This document shows, in pieces, positions 40,801-45,078 of a stretch of 45,078 nucleotides of DNA. The first letter of the stretch is position 1. The number at the start of each line of letters is the position of its first letter. The stretch comes from Willaertia magna (taxonomy: Eukaryota; Heterolobosea; Eutetramitea; Acrasida; Naegleriidae): positions 1 to 45,078 of the forward strand of contig CADWAF010000251.1 in the NCBI GenBank assembly GCA_902984215.1. The letters run 5' to 3'. A program made the position numbers and the translations under genes. The notes beneath the pieces were generated by a model. That model ran no database searches. It was not told the DNA's origin and worked only from the letters and a program-made list of their open reading frames with translations.

Positions 40801-40820
40801 CTACTTCCTCTTGAATACAT
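34806..40820 (-). CDS. RNA terminal nucleotidyltransferase fused to DIS3L2-type exoribonuclease
   Basis: A single exon encodes 2,004 residues. An N-terminal Ser/His/Gly/Gln-rich part and a helical region of unknown type (about 365-570) lead into a Cid1/TUT-type nucleotidyltransferase: GSSANGLNLRGSDIDI at about 687 with the first two catalytic Asp, the third in LDCDICI near 765, a GSLSSYSYVLMIIQYLQ helix, and LEDPFELRDLG in the nucleotide-recognition loop near 935. Directly after it come two cold-shock-type domains (from about 1010), an RNB exonuclease domain with the four-Asp block FTIDPTTSRDLDDA near 1298 and THFTSPIRRYADLIVHRS near 1650, and an S1-like domain. No PIN domain precedes the cold-shock part, which is the DIS3L2 rather than DIS3 layout. 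The tail is an RGG box. The protein should both add nucleotides to RNA 3' ends and degrade RNA from 3' to 5', probably in the cytoplasm. Both active sites look intact. Confidence 0.93.
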   Translation of the reverse strand: MYSRGSSSGTHRKSRGGGNRRNSNSDQYVDYDDNESYSSSSSSSSHHHQPHYHRGGHNNHHSSSRGGSNNNNRSRRSHVEPPVYYRKKKSDQQQNIEEEEIKPLDNNTPLLSQQVIEQHEETKEEEEKEILSLSETLLGKELSLNSIVENKYENIRKNIMEVFNNNCKSVNHKNLVLEQFKIFSNKIKEKKDFYERELKKVEEITKSMENKIEKAKKKQLKILAKNSNLLSTTDNASVSNTGGSLPSTPANTPQSSTSVKSVDFDNNTQQTIQQQPTVVKQTQPVLTNNIVTVVEKKVEEKTEVTTPTGVTIKEEKVTRSSSTEIIPQQEYNNKQDEEKEEALEKEKQFLEWITHLIAEKKIGEAVRFLIQATCRDNRGNQIIPNILYRSIPESLIKSLLTALEENSSKLPQSVIKDILFIVAKVIRMKLKKDALFDASKNTISQFGKTMNIRKMENTHFVLNTLTTYLDQNKQLLDMLKYCSFNLPKHLISFVSDNNSLMKLWELQSLCAILLMTNPSLTFHIAKFYERNVLCWMKQIDEVRHLALRETSLGPFVKRSTDESEINEDAVVEEGEEDTTIMETMKSEIEKQIITATSEQTIKIEESTVITKDVELSLLQKSNYIRKLDLTNEMLELYEDKLKPTPEEEKLKLELIKDIEQICNELFTSEESKDIGVSPPKVYHYGSSANGLNLRGSDIDICIKFEELDNIQDNNKVQSRLLGLIRKSLDNDKFKERFPYLRAKEEVIRSRVPILKIHDGKRNLDCDICIQMFMGVVNSKLIQTYMQVDDRIKPLIFNIKKWAKQRHINDPPSGSLSSYSYVLMIIQYLQSLDIVPSLQNLVVDKEQLISKEDIPLPHNVNAYNTKYFGNLQKLHEIWQPSNQEQTKSLLLGDLLFGFFEYYATKFNFDNQTISIKNGKPVPKKMSNTIISLEDPFELRDLGGVISNEMGPVIVNEIKRAYEILLNGGKLSDLIEEREGITAVNIYQMRNQIDYEEHIDLEEIQKGLEKGELFKGEIRINKKRFVEAYVTVEGMKKDVLIDGLNARNRAMHGDTVVIKINSQKRVAGSVMNAIKEGEEGSVEESETTKPQEENTTTAITEETQHVNSDDVIVTGTVVAVLKKKSPVFFACTLLSQDEIGKGYRWLIPIDKAYPKIMVNFDEFEVAFNTRSSEMEQCLFVVEAIYPWKRNQSYPKGRLLGTLGLRRDLWSQKRAILLQHLPNLFDNILSKRKEDRNRESTMKVEQVKDAKIMESIQDNTPSLSTSELSSDKTYSNIELNNEEILKEYKDWRNRRIFTIDPTTSRDLDDAVAIEQIEEGKYLVTVAIADVSRFVKEGDASDIEARKRATSVYLVNSVEHMLDPSLSQNLCSLHPGVNRFALSVEFIIDDKCNIDQQSIHFERTLIKSCCRLDYDRVQKIIESQKEENKDDTKFYGLTKEEIPEVYGDFKFEDVCKDVLRFNELAQKVRHIRATTGSIFLANEQLRFDCNENGYPTSFQNDEHNESHILIEEFMLIANELAATALYNHFGKSAFIRFHSSPKREKWTLTVAILAINICRFKKEIIAKQQPSNMEEENLKIEREKLFIFDMLRNIEIPIQVVINQLVENTSKYSYLQRTVQHILLREMQLAQYSTVGACENTETKTWHFALGKQYYTHFTSPIRRYADLIVHRSLLTMLRDQKSGTITTEKDERQPTSLTYQELTELAEHINDQAYRARLAQDDCEKHYLTNYLLPIISRRVERVEAIVLSMGKRAFTVFIPKYDLEVQVNVMKHFSPAPTNLSVEELSLEEEIPQDILMVCSKSNIDSGEEATNPNKKVTSIVNQFTITWTNPQQQQGNDQEQLADPLNRSIELKRLKKVLVDLDVYTESIPFDVIVYNVWEYDQGLKQEFISKKLLKAQISHIGKKVHTESTTTTITTSVLQAEDSQTKQIEKLIENIQKKNKKEKKMKQLAQQEEVTQNDVNKNENTQKKRSNNFSGERGRGGARGGGRQYNTRGRGVYYRSQNND

Positions 40821-41021
40821 TTGTTAATTTTTTTTTGATTAATTTATTAAATTTGATATTTTTTTTATTTTTAATTTTTAAAGCAAAAATATTATTGATT
40901 GCGTTTTTAAGGTTGATTTAATCTGTTTGTGGTCAACAGTGGGATTGAATGTTTTTTTGGTGAATAATTTGGAATTCTAAGTTGTAACAATATTTTCTGG
41001 TCAATTATAGATGATAATAAT

Positions 41022-42506
41022 TTATTGTTTTGCCCAACCTTCTTCAACTAAACTTTTAACAATTTGCCATCCTCTGTGACCAATTATTGGATTTTCAACA
41101 TTAGATAATTCATCAGCTAATTGATTTGCAGCTAACCCAGTTGGAATGTTCTTTTCCTTTGAAGCTTGTAAAATCTTTGAAACAATAACAAAAACTGAAT
41201 TATCCCAATCCCTACCAAAATGTCTATAAATTGCTTCGTCATGAGCAATATAACCAAAAACTTCATTTGCACAATTGACAATACCCATTCTATTATTAAC
41301 ATAATCTGGAACATAAATAATTCCTCTTTCTTGTAACATTTTATCATGAACAACAGGATCTAATAATTGATTATTTGCTGCACCACAAACTATCTTACAA
41401 TTTAATTTTGGAATAGTTGTTGAATTTAAAATACCTCCTAAAGCTGAAGGTGCGAAAATATCACAAGGTTCTTCAAAGATACTTAAATCACCTGGTTCAA
41501 CAACTTTTAATTGGACATTTGGATGATTTTTAAATTGTTCTCTTCTCTTTTCAATTAATTTTGGATCAATATCAGTTGCGATAATTTGTCCTGCATTTCT
41601 CTTAACTAATTCTTCAATAATATAAGATGCAACATTTCCGGCACCTTGAACTACAATCTTCTTACCAGTTAAATCTCCCAAGCCTAAAAAATTAACAGCA
41701 GCCTCCATACCACAAACTGTTCCGATTGCAGTAAAGGATGAAGGGTTTCCAGAACCTAATGGTGGTGATAAACAACTAACAAATCTAGATTTAGTATACA
41801 TTCTATCGCAATCCTTTGTTGTTAAACCAACATCTTCTGCTCCATAATATCCTCCCTTTAAACTTGTTAAGAATTCACCATATTCGGAGAAGATAACATC
41901 TCTTACTTTATCATCACTATAATCAACATTAGCATTTGTCTTTTGAACTATACCTTTACCACCACCCCAATATAAACCTGCTAATGCATTCTTTCTAGTC
42001 ATACCTAAAGATAAACGTAATCCGTCTCTTACATAGTCTTCCATGTTATTATATTTCCAGAATCTAACACCACCCTATTATTTTGTTAATAATGACATAG
42101 TTCAGTAAATTATTTTCAAAATTATACTTACGTGTGGAATACCTCTATTTGATTTGTGTAAGAATGCTGCAAAAAGTAAACCACTTTTTGGTCCAATTTG
42201 GAAGAAGACACCTTCGTGATTTAAAAAGTCTCTTTTATCGTTAGTGATGAATTTACCTAAATCTTCAAAAAGTGGGTGGCTAGCAATTAATTTCTTTTCT
42301 TTTGCATCATAAACAATATATCCACGTGTAATTCCTTCCTTTTTCATTTCTTCTTGGAATTGTTCTGGTGATAATGCACTTGTATTTGTAGCTACAAAGT
42401 GATTATTTGTTATAGAGAAATTTCTAGAAATATTACTAGTAAATAATGGTTTATTGAAAATAGATTGTTTGCATTTGAAAACAGATGAGATGGTATTCTT
42501 CAACAT
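41022..42506 (-). CDS. Leucine/phenylalanine/valine dehydrogenase-like enzyme, mitochondrial (two exons)
   Basis: Exon 1 is 42132-42506 and exon 2 is 41022-42074, joined by a 57-nt intron (GTAAGT donor, TAATAG acceptor) and giving 475 residues. The enzyme should oxidise a branched-chain or aromatic amino acid to its keto acid with NAD. The catalytic domain has MTRKNALAGLYWGGGKG with the substrate Lys153 and catalytic Lys165, GAEDVGLTTKDCD, a Rossmann motif VVQGAGNVASYI, APSALGGILN, CGAANNQL and PDYVNNRMGIVN. These follow bacterial leucine dehydrogenase rather than eukaryotic glutamate dehydrogenase in size and motifs. The first 40 residues are basic and rich in Ser/Asn/Phe with no acid, a mitochondrial leader. 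About 65 residues between leader and domain are longer than in bacterial enzymes. Exact substrate is open. Confidence 0.9.
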
Positions 42507-42730
42507 GATTGTGAAATTGGGTGAATTTTTTTCGACAAAAAAATGGGATATTTATGGAGACGTTGGAGTGCGTGATTAAATCTGGCACTATCGGAATTAG
42601 ATGGAGTTGTAATCTTCAAAGATTTTTTGTTGTAATGGTTGTGACGAAATGTGACTATCGAAGTAATTAATTGGTTCTACGGTCTAAAATCTAATGTAAT
42701 TTAATCATTTATAACATTTAAAGAATTTTA

Positions 42731-45032
42731 TTAAAACTTTAACTGTTGTTGCAAAAAGTAATCGACACGAGGAAGTAAATCTTTTAATACCATCCCTGAC
42801 ATGTATAATACATGTCCAGCGCCTTTATAAGACAGAAAAGAGCATGGGGTAGTTGAGGGAATTCTATTAACCAACGTAAAAGTTTGTTCAATTGGAACAA
42901 CTTCATCCTTTTCACCATGTAATACAAGTATTGGTTTACATATTTTAGAGGCGTGATTTATAGGTGAACGGTCTTCATAAATATGTTTTGTTTCTTCGTT
43001 CAATGGTCCAATTAATCTTTTGTAATAATGAGATTCTAAGGTGTGGATATTCTTTGTTATTTGTAAATCTGCAACACCACAAATGTTTACACCAGCAGCA
43101 AATACATTAGGATATCTTGCCATAACATTTGATACAGTATATCCTCCTGCACTTCCTCCAAGTATTACTGATTTACTAGGATCTAAAATTTGAAGTGTTT
43201 CATTTAGGTATTTAAAAGCGTCACATGAATCAAGAGCATCAAAAACTCCCCAATTTCCATTAAGGCATTGTCGGTATTTTCTTCCAAAACCGTACGAACC
43301 TCTGTAGTTTACACAAACTACAAGGTAGCCTCTAGAGGTAAAGTATTGAGTAAATGGAGAGAAGCTGTCAAAGCTCAGCCCATTGGGACCTCCGTGAATA
43401 TAGAAAATACTAGGTAGATTCCTTGCCTCTGAATCATTTAAGATATCTTCTAAAGTTTTATAAGAAGATTTTTCCTTATTGTTATTGGACAAGTAAAGAA
43501 TGGCTTTTCCTTTCATTTCATCACAAGAGGATAATGGATATTCTATTACAATTGGAGGGGAAAGTTGTTTCTTAATGTTTTCATCAAATTCAAATCCGTT
43601 TCTAGTTAATACTTTTGTAGAGGTCAAAGACAATTTCTCTAGGTCAACTTTGCACAAAAAGTTTGTGGAATTGGTTTCAAAGTTGGAAAAATTACAGACA
43701 AACTTGTCTCCAAAGCCTCTTACTTGGGAATAGTATCCTACATAGCCGCCTAAAATAGTATTCGTTGAATAGTCAATTACTTGTTTGGATTCATGGCCTA
43801 GCTTCAGTTTTATAATTTCCAAGTTATATATTCCCATATTATTCTTTACTGAAACCAAAGTGTCGTTGGTCAACCATGAATAAAAGTAAGACCCTGTAAC
43901 CCAAGGCTGAACAGCTACTGATTTGTTGGAGTTTAGCACAAAAGGTTTAAAGGGATAATTAGGAGTGAAAAATTCTCGATCAACTTGTTCAGCAACAAAA
44001 GGAACAATCACAAGTTGTTCATTATCAGAGAATTCATCAGTAATATAAGATAGGAACTATAAATTATGTAAACATTAAAGAAGGCAATGTGAGTCTATTA
44101 CTTACTTCTCCGTTTGGTGAGAATTGTACTTGTGCACAAAGAACACCTTTTGTATTTTCTTCGTCAACTGTTTTTTTGATTGGCAAATAAGCAAATTCCA
44201 TTAGATCTTCTTTGTCACAAACATCAAATAAGCTGCACTCTAACTTAGATTTTATAACTAATACATATGAACTATCCCATTGCATATATGGCTTTCTCCA
44301 AACAATGCAGGCAGCATATTTCTGATTTGTTGGATGAAAAATAATGTCTGATTGTAAATCCCATTCTTTTGGAATAGCAAAGGTCTTTCCAACAACAGTA
44401 TTATTAAGATTATTGACTTTTACGCACTGGATGCTATAGCGATCTTCCAAAATTTCATCAGAATGACACGTTACAATCATTTCATTTTCCAAACCAGTTG
44501 ACCAAGCTCTAGGTGTAAAAATAGTTCTTTTGGGCAAATCTCTATTTTCACACAATAACATTGGCAAACCTCCCTTATTGATATCTACTTTATAAATACC
44601 TCCCACTTGTAAAGGATAAGAGGCAATATCCAACATACATTTAGTTTCCATTCCCTGAACTTTCTCCATTGTTACGAGGGATGGATTTGTGAAATCAGAA
44701 GGTATTGTATTTGGTTCTATATTACACACAAAAATAATTGATTTTGAATCTGGACTCCAACAATATACACCTCCACCATATCCTGATGCCAGTCCAATTG
44801 GATGTAAAGATGAATTTGTTAATTGTTTATAATGTAAGGAATCATCTAAATCTTCATTATTTGAGTTAAGTTTTTTAATGTAAAGTTGGCCATTTCTTAA
44901 TAGAGATAGATATTCACCATTAGGTGAAAACATTACATCCGAATATCTATCAGCATCAACTAAATAGTGAATTGGTAAGATATTTTCTTTCCACTTTCCT
45001 CTTATTTCACAATTGTTATTACACGCTGCCAT
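42731..45032 (-). CDS. S9 family serine peptidase (prolyl oligopeptidase type), two exons
   Basis: Exon 1 is 44106-45032 and exon 2 is 42731-44056, separated by a 49-nt intron with a GTAAGT donor, giving 750 residues. The N-terminal two thirds form a beta-propeller-like region (SPNGEYLSLL, WSPDSKSIIFV, FSPNGE blades). The C-terminal hydrolase domain carries the nucleophile motif GGSAGGY near 609, the acid in GEKDEVVP near 690 and the His in GAGHVLY near 722, plus an oxyanion-side HGGPNGLSFDSFSPF segment. This order and spacing are those of acylaminoacyl-peptidase or dipeptidyl-peptidase-like S9 enzymes, which cleave short peptides; no signal peptide is seen, so it should be cytosolic. Exon 1 codons 1-263 and the upstream DNA are duplicated at 2334-3168. 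Confidence 0.92.
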
Positions 45033-45078
45033 TTTTTTGTTGTTGGACTTAACTCCTCCCGCTAACTTTGTAAAGCGA
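44244..45078. repeat. Direct repeat copy B (835 bp, runs off the window)
   Basis: This is the partner of 2334-3168. The left border is at codon 263 of the S9 peptidase and the match continues unbroken through the start codon to the last base of the window, so the full length is not known. Confidence 0.97.

Noticed and set aside
1..45078. The window as a circular molecule with overlapping ends
   Set aside because: The first 2,333 bases are not part of the repeat, so the ends do not simply overlap.

Overview
The window is eukaryotic nuclear DNA, very AT-rich, with short spliceosomal introns (about 40 to 95 nt, GTAAGT/GTATGT-type donors), closely packed genes on both strands and mostly TAA stops. 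The protein set (F-box/PP2 protein, several Ras- and RGS-type signalling proteins, copine, N-rich low-complexity tracts, bacterial-looking enzymes with mitochondrial leaders) fits a free-living heterolobosean amoeba of the Naegleria/Willaertia kind. That placement is inference from protein character and base composition, not from a marker gene.

Left part (1-15.6 kb): a gene-free AT-rich stretch, an F-box/PP2-like protein ending in a CaaX box, a truncated copy of an S9 peptidase gene, an atypical Ras-like GTPase, a DUF4112 membrane protein, a long-chain acyl-CoA synthetase, a six-exon copine, the tRNA-splicing enzyme Tpt1, a leucine-rich-repeat protein, a type II membrane protein that may be a glycosyltransferase, and a small heat-shock protein with a signal peptide. 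A tRNA-like sequence lies at about 15.6 kb.

Middle part (16-34.5 kb): an RGS protein with seven or eight membrane spans, a small four-span membrane protein, two mitochondrial genes (ribosomal bL35m and an unknown), a short secreted FG-GAP protein, and a 3,559-residue single-exon surface protein. The last has an N-terminal membrane anchor, about 30 cadherin-like/Big_9-like repeats, a von Willebrand A domain and a terminal C-type lectin domain; it looks like a giant adhesin.

Right part (34.8-45 kb): a 2,004-residue protein that joins a Cid1/TUT-type RNA nucleotidyltransferase to a complete DIS3L2-type exoribonuclease in one polypeptide, a mitochondrial leucine-dehydrogenase-like enzyme, and an intact S9 serine peptidase. 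The first 263 codons of this peptidase plus its upstream DNA (835 bp to the window edge) are repeated without a visible difference at 2334-3168.

The strongest candidate for something undescribed is the tailing-plus-decay fusion: the enzyme that adds nucleotides to RNA 3' ends and the exonuclease that degrades tailed RNA, normally separate proteins, are encoded as one. The giant adhesin is second. There is no operon logic here; genes are individually promoted, several from shared divergent intergenic spacers. Exon borders given below were worked out by hand from splice-site motifs and reading frame.
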